Shown here piece after piece: positions 35,045 to 43,391 of a stretch of 64,000 bases of DNA. The translations under genes were made by a program, and so were the position numbers. Below the pieces are notes generated by a model, which was given only the letters and a program-made list of their open reading frames with translations, was not told the DNA's origin and did not search any database. Origin of the DNA: an uncultured delta proteobacterium (GTDB lineage: Bacteria > Desulfobacterota > Desulfobulbia > Desulfobulbales > Desulfocapsaceae); contig CAIQWD010000101.1 of NCBI GenBank assembly GCA_903875445.1, positions 44,119 through 108,118 of the forward strand. The letters run 5' to 3'. Every line of letters begins with the position of its first letter. Positions within the stretch are counted from its first letter, which is position 1.

Positions 35045-36220
35045 TTATCGTTTGACAACCAAGGCCACCGCCTCTCCACCGCCGAGACAAAGTGAAACAA
35101 GTCCCCGTTTCGCATCCCTTCTGGCCATCTCATGCAAAAGCGTGGTCAACAGCCGGGCACCGCTGGCGCCAATAGGATGACCGATGGCAACACTGCCGCC
35201 GTTGACGTTAACCCTGGTGGAATCGAGCTCCAGAACCCGGTTTATGGCCACGGATGTCCCGCTGAACGCTTCATTTATCTCAAAAAGGTCGATGTCGGCA
35301 AGAGATATCCCTTCTTTTTGCAAAACTTTCGGCACCGCCAGGATGGGTGCCATAAGGACGTAGCGTAATTCAATCCCCGCCGAGGCCTGGGCACCGACTT
35401 CAGCCATGATCCGGCAACCCAGTTCTTCCGCTTTTTCCCGGCTCATCAGCACCAGGGCCGCCGCCCCGTCGCTGATGATCGAGGCATTGCCGGCCGTTCC
35501 CACCCCATCTTTTTTAAAGGCCGGACGCATCTTCTGCAGGCTCTCATAGCTTGTCTCGGCCGGACATTCGTCATCGGCAAACAGCTTTATCTCGCCATTT
35601 TTCTGGGGAATGGGCACCGGCAGTATCTCGTCTTTGAATACGCCGTCGCGAACGGCGCGAACCGCCCGACTGTAGGATTGGGCGGCGAAACGATCCTGAT
35701 CGACTCTATTGACCTGCCATTTTTCACAGATGAGTTCATTGGACATCCCCATATGAAAGTCGTTGACGATGTCCCAAAGGCCGTCGTGGACCATATGATC
35801 TTCGATCTTGCCCGGTCCCATGCGGTGGCCCCATCGGGCTTTTTCAAGGTAATACGGGGCCATACTCATGTTTTCCATGCCGCCGGCGACGATCACATCG
35901 GCATCGCCGCACTGAATTGCCTGGGCGGCAAGCATGACTGCTTTCAGCGACGAACCGCACACCTTATTGACGGTTATCGCCTCCACCTCCTGCGGCAGCT
36001 CGGCCTTGATGGCCGCCTGTTTGGCCGGATTCTGGCCATAACCACAGGGAAGCACCATGCCCATAATACACTCGTTAACCTGTGCCTTATCTATCCCGGC
36101 ACGGATTACCGCCTCTTTGATAACCATGGCACCGAGGTCGGTGGCACCTATTTTACTGAGGGTCCCGCCAAAACTCCCGAAAGGAGTCCTTACCGCACTG
36201 ACAATCACCGCTGTTTTCAT
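35045..36220 (-). CDS. Acetyl-CoA C-acetyltransferase (thiolase)
   Basis: Cleaves acetoacetyl-CoA to two acetyl-CoA, or the reverse. The 391-residue product shows VSAVRTPFGSFGGTLSKIG at the start, the acyl-carrying Cys in VNKVCGSSLKAVMLAAQAI (about residues 86-104) and GGMENMSMAPYY. The C-terminal catalytic residues lie in NVNGGSVAIGHPIGASGAR (His) and GLVSLCLGGGEAVALVV (Cys). The ATG at 36220 has a GAGGAA site. It is the first gene of a seven-gene minus-strand operon, about 180 bases behind a sigma-70-like promoter and a TetR-type operator. Confidence 0.95.
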   Translation of the reverse strand: MKTAVIVSAVRTPFGSFGGTLSKIGATDLGAMVIKEAVIRAGIDKAQVNECIMGMVLPCGYGQNPAKQAAIKAELPQEVEAITVNKVCGSSLKAVMLAAQAIQCGDADVIVAGGMENMSMAPYYLEKARWGHRMGPGKIEDHMVHDGLWDIVNDFHMGMSNELICEKWQVNRVDQDRFAAQSYSRAVRAVRDGVFKDEILPVPIPQKNGEIKLFADDECPAETSYESLQKMRPAFKKDGVGTAGNASIISDGAAALVLMSREKAEELGCRIMAEVGAQASAGIELRYVLMAPILAVPKVLQKEGISLADIDLFEINEAFSGTSVAINRVLELDSTRVNVNGGSVAIGHPIGASGARLLTTLLHEMARRDAKRGLVSLCLGGGEAVALVVKR

Positions 36221-36400
36221 TTCATTCCTCAAATTTCCGGTGGCTGGTAATCCTTGCGACATTTTTAATGCTTTTTGTCGAGAAAATATTCGCCACACAG
36301 TGGGTATTAGACTTAGAAGCCGTTCCGAGCATTCTTCCGGACATGCTACTATTTAAAACGGCCTGGATATGCCTGCACAATGGTTCGAAATTAAAAATCC

Positions 36401-36416
36401 GACCAAGCGCTCAATC
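36401..36416 (-). promoter_or_regulatory. Palindromic operator upstream of the thiolase operon
   Basis: GACCAAGCGCTCAATC is an imperfect palindrome centred on AGCGCT. It is the near twin of 37659-37674, including the shared flank AATCC, and resembles 57211-57226. It lies just downstream of a promoter-like TTGACA element, where a bound repressor would block transcription. Confidence 0.72.
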
Positions 36417-36422
36417 GTTTTT

Positions 36423-36453
36423 TTATCCTGACCCAACCAAACACATTTGTCAA
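36423..36453 (-). promoter_or_regulatory. Candidate sigma-70 promoter of the thiolase operon
   Basis: On the minus strand, a perfect TTGACA (36453-36448) is followed after 18 bases by AGGATA (36429-36424), a weak -10. The predicted start would fall just before or within the operator at 36416-36401. The gene is about 200 bases downstream, so a long leader is implied. Confidence 0.45.
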
Positions 36454-36560
36454 TCTTTTTACTATGCTCTTCTTGGAAAATAGGAAAAGTGTTCCCATAT
36501 CTTACCAAAAGGCTTAGAATGATCACCATCTGTCACCAAGCACATCTAAAGGGGATTGTT

Positions 36561-37238
36561 ATGATGAATAAAACTATTGTTGCTCCAGCTCTTCTTCTCA
36601 CCCTTTTGCTCGTAGGTGGATGTTCCGTTTTTCCTAGAGAAATACGATATGACACAAATACCATAAGTTATACCAGTCCTCAAGATGGGGTTCAGTCCAC
36701 CTCGGGACCCTATGATGCTCAAACCAAGCGTTATTACAGTTCTACCGAGGGAGTCACCTCCACAAGTGGTCAATATGAAGATGCGACTGCTTATTACATC
36801 TCAATGGACGGCGGGAATGTACCCCAATCGCCGGTCATGAGGGCCACAAGCCAACATAAATCACAATTTCAACCGACTCAGGAGCAGCTGGCAAAAGATT
36901 TACCAATGGTTATCGAGGTTTCAGACGTCCTCTTTGATTTTGATAAATGGGTCATCAAAACTCCCTTTTTCCCCGTACTGGATCAATGGGTTGAGTATTT
37001 TAAAAGTAATCCGCTGGTGACAGCACATATCTTTGGGCATACCGATAGTACAGGTCCAGCCGCCTACAACCAGACCCTCTCTGAAAAAAGAGCCCAGTCC
37101 GTGGTCAACTACCTGGTTGCCAAAGGCATTAGTCCCGACAGGCTCACTGCCAAAGGTTTTGGTAAGAGCCAGCCCATAGCCCCAAATAGCACAAGGGAAG
37201 GTCGTCAGAAAAACCGCCGAGTAGAGTTGAATTTATAA
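36561..37238 (+). CDS. OmpA-family peptidoglycan-associated lipoprotein
   Basis: A 225-residue outer-membrane lipoprotein. The signal peptide (MMNKTIVAPALLLTLLLVGG) ends in a lipobox LVGGC with the lipidated Cys at about residue 21. A Ser/Thr/Tyr-rich linker with imperfect repeats (YTSPQDGVQSTSGPYDAQT and YSSTEGVTSTSGQYEDAT) spans residues about 33-85. The OmpA C-terminal domain (about 110-225) has DVLFDFDKWVIKT, FGHTDSTGPAAYNQTLSEKR and GFGKSQPIAPNSTREGRQKN, with the Asp/Arg pair that grips meso-diaminopimelate. The start is ATG at 36561 after a GGGG site. A strong terminator follows; the gene stands alone between the two acyl-CoA operons. Confidence 0.92.
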   Translation: MMNKTIVAPALLLTLLLVGGCSVFPREIRYDTNTISYTSPQDGVQSTSGPYDAQTKRYYSSTEGVTSTSGQYEDATAYYISMDGGNVPQSPVMRATSQHKSQFQPTQEQLAKDLPMVIEVSDVLFDFDKWVIKTPFFPVLDQWVEYFKSNPLVTAHIFGHTDSTGPAAYNQTLSEKRAQSVVNYLVAKGISPDRLTAKGFGKSQPIAPNSTREGRQKNRRVELNL

Positions 37239-37272
37239 CCGCAGTGAGCGGGAAAGATATTTTTTCTTACAG

Positions 37273-37309
37273 CAGCTCTGGCCAACTATCCGCTGCCAGA
37301 GCTGTTTTT
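37273..37309 (+). terminator. Rho-independent terminator of the OmpA-like gene
   Basis: CAGCTCTGGC (37273-37282) pairs perfectly with GCCAGAGCTG (37295-37304), 10 bp with a 12-nt loop, followed by TTTTT (37305-37309). It lies 35 bases beyond the stop codon. Confidence 0.9.
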
Positions 37310-37347
37310 CCTGTTTTCACTATCATGTAATTCGCACGCGCGTAATT

Positions 37348-37387
37348 AGGGTCAGAGTAAATTTGAAAATTATTTTTCTCTAACCCT
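37348..37387. repeat. Imperfect inverted repeat in a gene-poor stretch
   Basis: AGGGTCAGAG (37348-37357) and CTCTAACCCT (37378-37387) pair over ten positions with one mismatch around an AT-rich loop. The GGGTCAGAG sequence type is common near REP-associated elements, but no transposase remains. The surrounding 37310-37600 has no gene; a 64-codon minus-strand frame there lacks support. Confidence 0.5.
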
Positions 37388-37615
37388 GATTTTTGAACAA
37401 AACGGCGATCACGGTCGAAGATTTCAATATAGTATCTTGATACAGGGATAAAACTCCTCAAGCATTATTGAAAAATTCATAAAAGCGCCATCAGCGTCGA
37501 ACGGGCTGTAGGGAAAATGCGCCCCAATCCACCCCTATTGCCATCTCATTCTCACCTGAACTCCTCAAATATTCATGCCAATTTGCCAATTATCAGGCAA
37601 GAACAAAAAAATACT

Positions 37616-37642
37616 TTGACAAACATGATTAATTATTATCTA
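37616..37642 (+). promoter_or_regulatory. Candidate promoter of the acyl-CoA synthetase operon
   Basis: TTGACA (37616-37621) is followed after 15 bases by TATCTA (37637-37642). The spacing is short for sigma-70, so the -10 placement is uncertain. It lies 17 bases upstream of the operator at 37659 and about 110 bases before the start codon, the same arrangement as in front of the thiolase operon. Confidence 0.4.
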
Positions 37643-37658
37643 GTTCACCAAGAAATCC

Positions 37659-37674
37659 GACCGAGCGCTCAGTT
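37659..37674 (+). promoter_or_regulatory. Palindromic operator upstream of the acyl-CoA synthetase operon
   Basis: GACCGAGCGCTCAGTT is centred on AGCGCT and differs at few positions from 36401-36416; both are preceded by AATCC. This GAGCGCTC type of palindrome is typical of TetR-family regulators of acyl-CoA metabolism. The TetR protein encoded at 42633-43310, within the same operon, is the likely binder. Confidence 0.74.
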
Positions 37675-37753
37675 GTGTTACCGGAAGAATGGAAAGGAGT
37701 CCTTGTCAGCAGCCGGGACAATCATCTACAAATCTAACTGTAAGGAGTCACCG

Positions 37754-39520
37754 ATGGGTATGGAAGATCTGTACAGACAAGTAATGAACCTTAACATGAT
37801 GGATGATAATGACCTCAAGAAAGATGCAGCGAGGGCCTTCTTCGAAAAACTCAACTTCATGAAACTGCCGGAATATTTCAACTGGGCAGCGGAAATTTTT
37901 GAAGGACTCCATGTCAAGGAAAGAGGCAGCAAAAACGCCCTGATCTGGGCAGATATAGCCACAGCTGAAAGTAAAACCTTCACCTATCAGGAATTTGCCT
38001 TCCGCGGCAATCAATGCCTGAACAGGCTGCGCAAGGCCGGAGTGGAGAAGGGCGACAATATGTACCAGATGGTGCCGATCGTCCCGGAAACCTGGTTTGC
38101 CAGCTACGCCTGTATCAAGGGTGGTCTGGTTGCCGTACCGACCGCCACGACGATGACCCAACGCGAGCTGGAGTTCCGGTTTGAAGCCTATCCGCCAAAA
38201 GTTATTATTGCCGATGCCATCTATACCGATATCATCGATCTGGCGCTGAAGACCACCAAGATGACCCCGAAAGTGAAACTGGTTCTCGGCCAGAAAGAAG
38301 GCTGGACCAGTTATACCGATCTCGCAAGCGAGGCGGTTGAGGCCGAAGCGGCAAAAACCCGCTCCAGCGATCTTCTCTTCTGCTTCTTCACATCCGGAAC
38401 CACCGGCTTGCCGAAACGGGTCGGCCATACCGCCACCTCCTATCCGCTTGGCCACCTTTCAACCTCGGTCATGACCGGGATTCGTCCCAGCGACATTCAT
38501 CACAACCTGAGCGCACCTGGCTGGGCAAAGTGGGCATGGTCGAGTTTTTTTGGCCCCCTCAATGTCGGCGCCACCGCCACCGGTTTCAACTTTACCGTCC
38601 TGGACGGCAATAAGTACCTGACAACCCTTACCACCCATAAAATTTCCGTTTTCTGTGCACCTCCGACTGCCTGGCGGATGTTCATCAACCTCGACACCTC
38701 GAAGTTCGATTTCTCCGCCCTGCGGCAATCGATCGGCGCCGGCGAACCGCTCAATCCGGAAGTCATTTCCAAATGGAAAAAGCTCACCGGCACCGAGATC
38801 CGCGACTTCTACGGCCAGACCGAATCGACTGCTATGATCGGCAATCATCCGTGGATGAACGGTAAAATGCGCGCCGGTTCTTTCGGCCAACCTTCATTCA
38901 TGTACGATGTCGCCCTGATGGACGACGACGGCAAGGAGATCACCGTACCTAACGAACCCGGCCACATCGCCGTCAAACTCGATAAGTGGCGGGCAATCGG
39001 TCTCTTTACCGAATACATCGGTAATCCCGAGAAAATGGCCGGCGTCTTTATCAACAACGCCTACTACACCGGCGATCGGGCGACCTTTGATGAAAATGGC
39101 TACTGGTGGTTTGTCGGGCGCGCCGACGACGTTATCAAATCCTCCGATTACCGCATCGGCCCCTTCGAGGTGGAAAGCGCCCTGATCGAGCACCCATCCG
39201 TTGCCGAATCGGCCATTGTCGGCGTCCCCGATCCGAAACGGCATCAACTGGTCAAGGCCTTCATTATCTTGAAACAAGGCTACAAACCGTCGAGAGAGCT
39301 GGCGCTTGAGCTGTTCCAGCATTCTATTAAAATCCTGGCAAAGTTCAAAATTCCCCGGATCATCGAATTTGTGCCGGCTGTTCCCAAGACCCTGAGCGGT
39401 AAAATCCGCAGGGTTGAGCTGCGCCAGCAGGAAACTGATCGTCAGGATAAAAATATTAAAGGTGGCAAACAAGAATATTTCTACGAGGATTTCCCTGAAC
39501 TGAGTTCCAAGAAAAAGTAA
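37754..39520 (+). CDS. AMP-forming acyl-CoA synthetase (medium/branched short-chain type)
   Basis: Activates a carboxylic acid to its CoA ester through an acyl-adenylate. The 588-residue product has the P-loop-like [20 protein letters not shown] (about residues 213-232), [17 protein letters not shown] (about 352), [20 protein letters not shown] (A8 hinge region, about 438), and a C-terminal [13 protein letters not shown] with the catalytic Lys. It resembles medium-chain acyl-CoA synthetases, including types active on branched acids such as isobutyrate. Its position in an operon with an acyl-CoA dehydrogenase, ETF and IcmF makes isobutyrate/butyrate the likeliest substrates (inference). The ATG at 37754 follows AAGGAG; a longer frame upstream has no homology. 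Confidence 0.9.
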   Translation: MGMEDLYRQVMNLNMMDDNDLKKDAARAFFEKLNFMKLPEYFNWAAEIFEGLHVKERGSKNALIWADIATAESKTFTYQEFAFRGNQCLNRLRKAGVEKGDNMYQMVPIVPETWFASYACIKGGLVAVPTATTMTQRELEFRFEAYPPKVIIADAIYTDIIDLALKTTKMTPKVKLVLGQKEGWTSYTDLASEAVEAEAAKTRSSDLLFCFFTSGTTGLPKRVGHTATSYPLGHLSTSVMTGIRPSDIHHNLSAPGWAKWAWSSFFGPLNVGATATGFNFTVLDGNKYLTTLTTHKISVFCAPPTAWRMFINLDTSKFDFSALRQSIGAGEPLNPEVISKWKKLTGTEIRDFYGQTESTAMIGNHPWMNGKMRAGSFGQPSFMYDVALMDDDGKEITVPNEPGHIAVKLDKWRAIGLFTEYIGNPEKMAGVFINNAYYTGDRATFDENGYWWFVGRADDVIKSSDYRIGPFEVESALIEHPSVAESAIVGVPDPKRHQLVKAFIILKQGYKPSRELALELFQHSIKILAKFKIPRIIEFVPAVPKTLSGKIRRVELRQQETDRQDKNIKGGKQEYFYEDFPELSSKKK

Positions 39521-39615
39521 CTTTTATGCCCCGCCGGGAAGAAGTTCCCCTGCTTCTTCCCGGTTTTAAAACGAATCTAACAAGCCCCGCCGCATTTTTT
39601 GCAGGAGACAAACCG

Positions 39616-40761
39616 ATGAATTTTGAATTGACTGAAGAACAGAACCTCATCCGCGACATGGTTCGGGAATTCGCCGAGACCGAAGTTGCTCCGACTGCGA
39701 GAATCCGCGACGAGGAAGAACGCTTTGATCGCGCCCTGATGTTTGACCGCCTCGCCGAACTCGGTCTCACCGGCATTGTCTTTCCGGAAGAATACGGCGG
39801 TGCCGGTGCCGACTACATCAGCTATGCCATCGCCGTCGAGGAGCTGTCCCGGGTCTGCGCATCAACCGGCGTAACGCTTTCCGCGCATCTGTCGCTCTGT
39901 GCCAATCCTATCTACCTTTTCGGCAATGAAGAACAGAAACAGCAATTTCTCGCCCCCCTGGCGCGCGGCGAAAAGATGGGTGCCTTCGGTCTCACCGAAC
40001 CGTCCGCCGGCACCGATGCCGGTGGTACGCGGACTACCGCCGTCAAGGATGGCGATAGCTATATCCTCAATGGCACCAAAATTTTCATCACCAATGCCGG
40101 AGAAGCAGAAACCTATGTCGTGTTCGCCAGAACCGATAAAGCCGCGCAAAAACATCACGGCATAAGCGCCTTTATCGTCGAAAAAAACACCCCGGGCTTC
40201 ACCTTCGGCAAAAAAGAACAGAAGATGGGCATCCGCAGCTCGCCTACCATGGAACTGGTGTTCGACAATTGCCGGATTCCGGCCTCCCAGCTCCTCGGCG
40301 AAGAGGGCATGGGCTTCAAAGTCGCCATGAAAACCCTTGATGGCGGCCGTATCGGCATTGCCTCCCAGGCCTTAGGCATTGCCCAAGGCGCCATGGAGGC
40401 GGCGGTCAACTACGCCAAGGAACGCAAGCAGTTCGATACCCCGATCGCCAGATTCCAGGGCATCCAGTTTCAGCTGGCCGACATGGCCACCCAGATTGAA
40501 GCGGCCCGGCTCTTGGTATACAGCGCCGCCTACAAGGCCAGCCACGGCATTTCCTACTCGCAGGCCTCGGCCATGGCCAAACTCATGGCCAGCGAAACCG
40601 CCATGCGGGTAACCACCCAGGCGGTCCAGGTTCTCGGCGGCTATGGCTATACCCGGGAATTCCCGGTTGAGCGGATGATGCGCGACGCCAAGATCACCGA
40701 GATCTACGAAGGCACCAGTGAGGTACAGCGGTTGGTAATCGGTACTGCGTTGACCAAATAA
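39616..40761 (+). CDS. Acyl-CoA dehydrogenase (butyryl-CoA dehydrogenase type)
   Basis: A 381-residue FAD-dependent acyl-CoA dehydrogenase. The start is [20 protein letters not shown], and the flavin/substrate loop is [20 protein letters not shown] (about residues 120-139). [12 protein letters not shown] follows, and [20 protein letters not shown] leads into [20 protein letters not shown] with the catalytic Glu. It lies directly before etfB-etfA, its probable electron acceptor, in the acyl-CoA synthetase-icmF operon. It and the 30100-31257 enzyme are close relatives; one may be specific for isobutyryl-CoA or for the n-butyryl form. The ATG at 39616 has an AGGAGA site. Confidence 0.94.
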   Translation: MNFELTEEQNLIRDMVREFAETEVAPTARIRDEEERFDRALMFDRLAELGLTGIVFPEEYGGAGADYISYAIAVEELSRVCASTGVTLSAHLSLCANPIYLFGNEEQKQQFLAPLARGEKMGAFGLTEPSAGTDAGGTRTTAVKDGDSYILNGTKIFITNAGEAETYVVFARTDKAAQKHHGISAFIVEKNTPGFTFGKKEQKMGIRSSPTMELVFDNCRIPASQLLGEEGMGFKVAMKTLDGGRIGIASQALGIAQGAMEAAVNYAKERKQFDTPIARFQGIQFQLADMATQIEAARLLVYSAAYKASHGISYSQASAMAKLMASETAMRVTTQAVQVLGGYGYTREFPVERMMRDAKITEIYEGTSEVQRLVIGTALTK

Positions 40762-40797
40762 CCGCAGGCATGAAATACTAAGAAACAGGATAGGGAA

Positions 40798-41571
40798 ATG
40801 AAGATTCTGGTATGTATGAAGCAGGTTCCGGATATGGAATCGAAATTCAAGCTCTCGCCCGGCGCCCTTTGGTATGACACCGCCGACCTCGCCTGGCGGA
40901 TGAACGAATACGACGAATATGCGGTTGAACAGGCGGTTCGCTTGAAAGAACAGGTCGGCAGCGGGGATATCACCGTACTGTCGATCGGCCCCGACCGGAT
41001 CAAGGAAACCATGAAGAAGGCCCTGGCCATGGGCTGTGATCGTGGCGTCCAGGTCGCGGACGACGCGGCAATGGCCAAGGATCCCCTGGCCATTGCCGGG
41101 ATTATCGCCGAATATGCCCGCAGCCGGGACTTCTCCTGCATCTTTACCGGCATGCAGTCGCAGGATCGCGGCAGCGGCCAGGTCGGCCCATTGCTCGCCG
41201 AGATGCTCGGCCTGCCCTGCGTCACCACCATCGTCGATTTTGCCTATAACGCCGGCGAGTATCTTGTCAAACGCGAACTGGAAGGCGGCGTCCGGGCGAT
41301 TGTCAAGGTTAAGGGTCCGGCGGTTTTCACCTGTCAGCTTGGGCTCAACACTCCCCGCTATCCGACCCTGCCGAATATCATGAAGGCCAAGAAAAAAGAG
41401 CTGTTGACCGTCCCCGTTGCTGAGTTGCAAAAACTTGCCGGACAGCAGGAAACCACCCGCATCTTCTTTCCGGAAAAAAAAGGTGGCGGGCTGGTGCTCG
41501 AAGGGGAGATTGGCGCACTTGCCGACCAATTGATCGCAATACTTAAAGACAAAACGTCTGTTTTGGCATAG
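40798..41571 (+). CDS. etfB: Electron transfer flavoprotein beta subunit
   Basis: A 257-residue ETF beta subunit. It shows MKILVCMKQVPDMESKFKLS at the start, WRMNEYDEYAVEQAVRLKEQ (about residues 37-56), SIGPDRIKETMKKALAMGCD, and the signature GMQSQDRGSGQVGPLLAEML with VKRELEGGVRAIVKVKGPAV. ETF collects electrons from acyl-CoA dehydrogenases. The gene follows the dehydrogenase gene by 36 bases and precedes etfA by 13. Whether this ETF is the ordinary or the bifurcating type cannot be settled by eye. Confidence 0.95.
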   Translation: MKILVCMKQVPDMESKFKLSPGALWYDTADLAWRMNEYDEYAVEQAVRLKEQVGSGDITVLSIGPDRIKETMKKALAMGCDRGVQVADDAAMAKDPLAIAGIIAEYARSRDFSCIFTGMQSQDRGSGQVGPLLAEMLGLPCVTTIVDFAYNAGEYLVKRELEGGVRAIVKVKGPAVFTCQLGLNTPRYPTLPNIMKAKKKELLTVPVAELQKLAGQQETTRIFFPEKKGGGLVLEGEIGALADQLIAILKDKTSVLA

Positions 41572-41584
41572 AGGAGACCCTACC

Positions 41585-42502
41585 ATGAAAATGCTGCTGG
41601 TAGCCGAATACCGGGATGGCAAACTGCTCGGAAGCATCAACGAACTGCTCGGTTTTGCCGCCGGGATGGCGGCTGAGGTTGCTGTTTTTCTTGTCGGCAA
41701 AGACGACACCCTGCCAAAATTTGCAGGGCGCTTGTATCTAGCCGAGGTCGAAAAACACCTCGAATACAATCCCGATGGCCATAAAGCCCTGCTGCTCCAA
41801 GCGGTTGAAAAGGAAGAGCCGGACCTGATCGTCTTTTCCCACTCCTCCTACGGCTGGGACCTGGCGCCCCGCCTCGCCTTCGCCCTTGGTGCTTCGCAGA
41901 TATCCGAGGTGGTGGCCGTTGAGGGTGGCGGTTTCATCGTCCCGGCCTGTAATGCCAAGCTCCGCCGCCAGGTGAAAAGCCTGACAAAGGGGACAGTCCT
42001 GACCCTGCAGGTTGGCGCCTTTCCGGCAGCCGACAACAGCGATACTCCGCCGACGGTAGTGCCCATCGACACCGATGCCGCGCCTCTTGTCCGCTTTCAG
42101 GGCTATGAAGCGGCAGCAGAAGGCGGCGTTGATCTGACTAAAGCCGGGGTCATCGTCAGTGCCGGCAGAGGCATCGGCAAGCCCGAAAACGTGGCGATTA
42201 TTGCCGCTCTGGCCGCAGCCCTTGGCGGCGAATACGGTGCCAGTCGACCGGTGGTCGATGCCCAGTGGGTGGAGCATAATCGCCAGGTCGGCACCACCGG
42301 TCAGAGCGTTACCCCGAAACTTTATGTCGCCTGTGGCATTTCCGGGGCCATCCAGCATTTGGCGGGAATGAAAAAATCGGAATTTATCGTTGCCGTCAAT
42401 ACCGACCGGGATGCACCGATCGGCGAGATTGCCGATGTTTTGGTGGTTGCCGATCTCAAGCAGTTCATCCCGGCCCTGACCGAAAAAATCCGATCGCTTT
42501 AG
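41585..42502 (+). CDS. etfA: Electron transfer flavoprotein alpha subunit
   Basis: A 305-residue ETF alpha subunit. The N-terminal domain is MKMLLVAEYRDGKLLGSINE. The C-terminal FAD-binding domain has VIVSAGRGIGKPENVAIIAA (about residues 194-213), GASRPVVDAQWVEHNRQVG, GQSVTPKLYVACGISGAIQHL (about 239) and VNTDRDAPIGEIADVLVVAD, the classic ETF-alpha signature. It lacks an N-terminal ferredoxin domain, which some anaerobe EtfA proteins have. It is cotranscribed with etfB. Confidence 0.95.
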   Translation: MKMLLVAEYRDGKLLGSINELLGFAAGMAAEVAVFLVGKDDTLPKFAGRLYLAEVEKHLEYNPDGHKALLLQAVEKEEPDLIVFSHSSYGWDLAPRLAFALGASQISEVVAVEGGGFIVPACNAKLRRQVKSLTKGTVLTLQVGAFPAADNSDTPPTVVPIDTDAAPLVRFQGYEAAAEGGVDLTKAGVIVSAGRGIGKPENVAIIAALAAALGGEYGASRPVVDAQWVEHNRQVGTTGQSVTPKLYVACGISGAIQHLAGMKKSEFIVAVNTDRDAPIGEIADVLVVADLKQFIPALTEKIRSL

Positions 42503-42632
42503 GGCGAATTATTGGCACCTTGTTTGTGGTATAGATTTTCCTTTTGTTCTGCTGTTTTTTTGTTTACGTTTTTACTCGCAGTACCGACAACTATCGAAAA
42601 ACGAAAGAAAAGACAATCTCGGGGACGAAAAG

Positions 42633-43310
42633 ATGGATACCAATACCGACGCAGGCGAGGTCACGACCAATATTAAAAACCAGGAATTGGTGAAAGAGCG
42701 AAGACGGCAGATTGCCGACGGCGCGGTGAAGCTCTTTATCAAACACGGTTACCATAAAACGACAACCCGCGCCCTGGCAAAGGAAACCGGGCTATCCATC
42801 GGCTCCCTCTACGAATATGTGTCAACGAAGGATGACGTCCTCTATCTGGTGTGTATCGCCATCCACTCGGAGGTTGAACAAGGGGTAAAGGATGCCCTGG
42901 CCCGGCCGACCATCGGCAAAGCGGCCCTGGCGGAGGTGATCCGTGAATATTTTCTCGCCTGCAACAGAATGAGCGACCACGTACTCCTTATGTACCAGGT
43001 CACCCATTTTCTGCCGCTCAAGTGGCAGGAAAAGGTGCTGGAGGCGGAACTGCGCATCACCAACCTTTTCATTGAAGCCATGCGGGAGCTGCGGGCAATC
43101 GGTAAACTGCCGATGCTCGAAGACGACACGATCAACCTCATTGGCCATAACATCTCGGTACTCGGACATACCTGGGCCTTCAGGCGCTGGTATTTCGGCA
43201 AACATTTCACCATAGAACAATATATTGAAAAGCAGACGGAATTTATCATGAGCTTTCTTGAGGAAACAAAGAGTGAAGGTCACCAGCCTCCACCTTCACC
43301 TTCTATTTGA
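42633..43310 (+). CDS. TetR-family transcriptional regulator of the acyl-CoA/IcmF operon
   Basis: A 225-residue TetR-type protein. The helix-turn-helix runs through RRQIADGAVKLFIKHGYHKT, then TTRALAKETGLSIGSLYEYV (about residues 45-64). The ligand domain includes LLMYQVTHFLPLKWQEKVLE. TetR regulators of this kind sense acyl-CoA or acid intermediates. It sits between etfA and icmF with a 130-base gap before it. The three palindromes (36401, 37659 and 57211) are its most likely targets, by location and by motif type; no palindrome of that type lies directly in front of the tetR gene itself. Confidence 0.9.
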   Translation: MDTNTDAGEVTTNIKNQELVKERRRQIADGAVKLFIKHGYHKTTTRALAKETGLSIGSLYEYVSTKDDVLYLVCIAIHSEVEQGVKDALARPTIGKAALAEVIREYFLACNRMSDHVLLMYQVTHFLPLKWQEKVLEAELRITNLFIEAMRELRAIGKLPMLEDDTINLIGHNISVLGHTWAFRRWYFGKHFTIEQYIEKQTEFIMSFLEETKSEGHQPPPSPSI

Positions 43311-43391
43311 AACCTCCGCGACTTCCGTGTGCCAGCCATTAATAACGATCCTTTCATCCCCAGCCCCTTGAGAACGACAGAAGGAGAAACC

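Noticed and set aside
37267..37461. A 64-residue minus-strand gene
   Set aside because: Overlaps the terminator stem at 37273-37304 and has no ribosome site or recognised motif; probably chance.
42503..42632. Fourth copy of the TetR palindrome in front of the tetR gene
   Set aside because: The 130-base gap was read for GAGCGCTC-type sites and none was found.
43317..43391. Cobalamin riboswitch upstream of icmF
   Set aside because: No B12-box-like sequence or long leader could be seen; the gap to tetR is only about 80 bases. The same holds for the roughly 240 bases before cobO.
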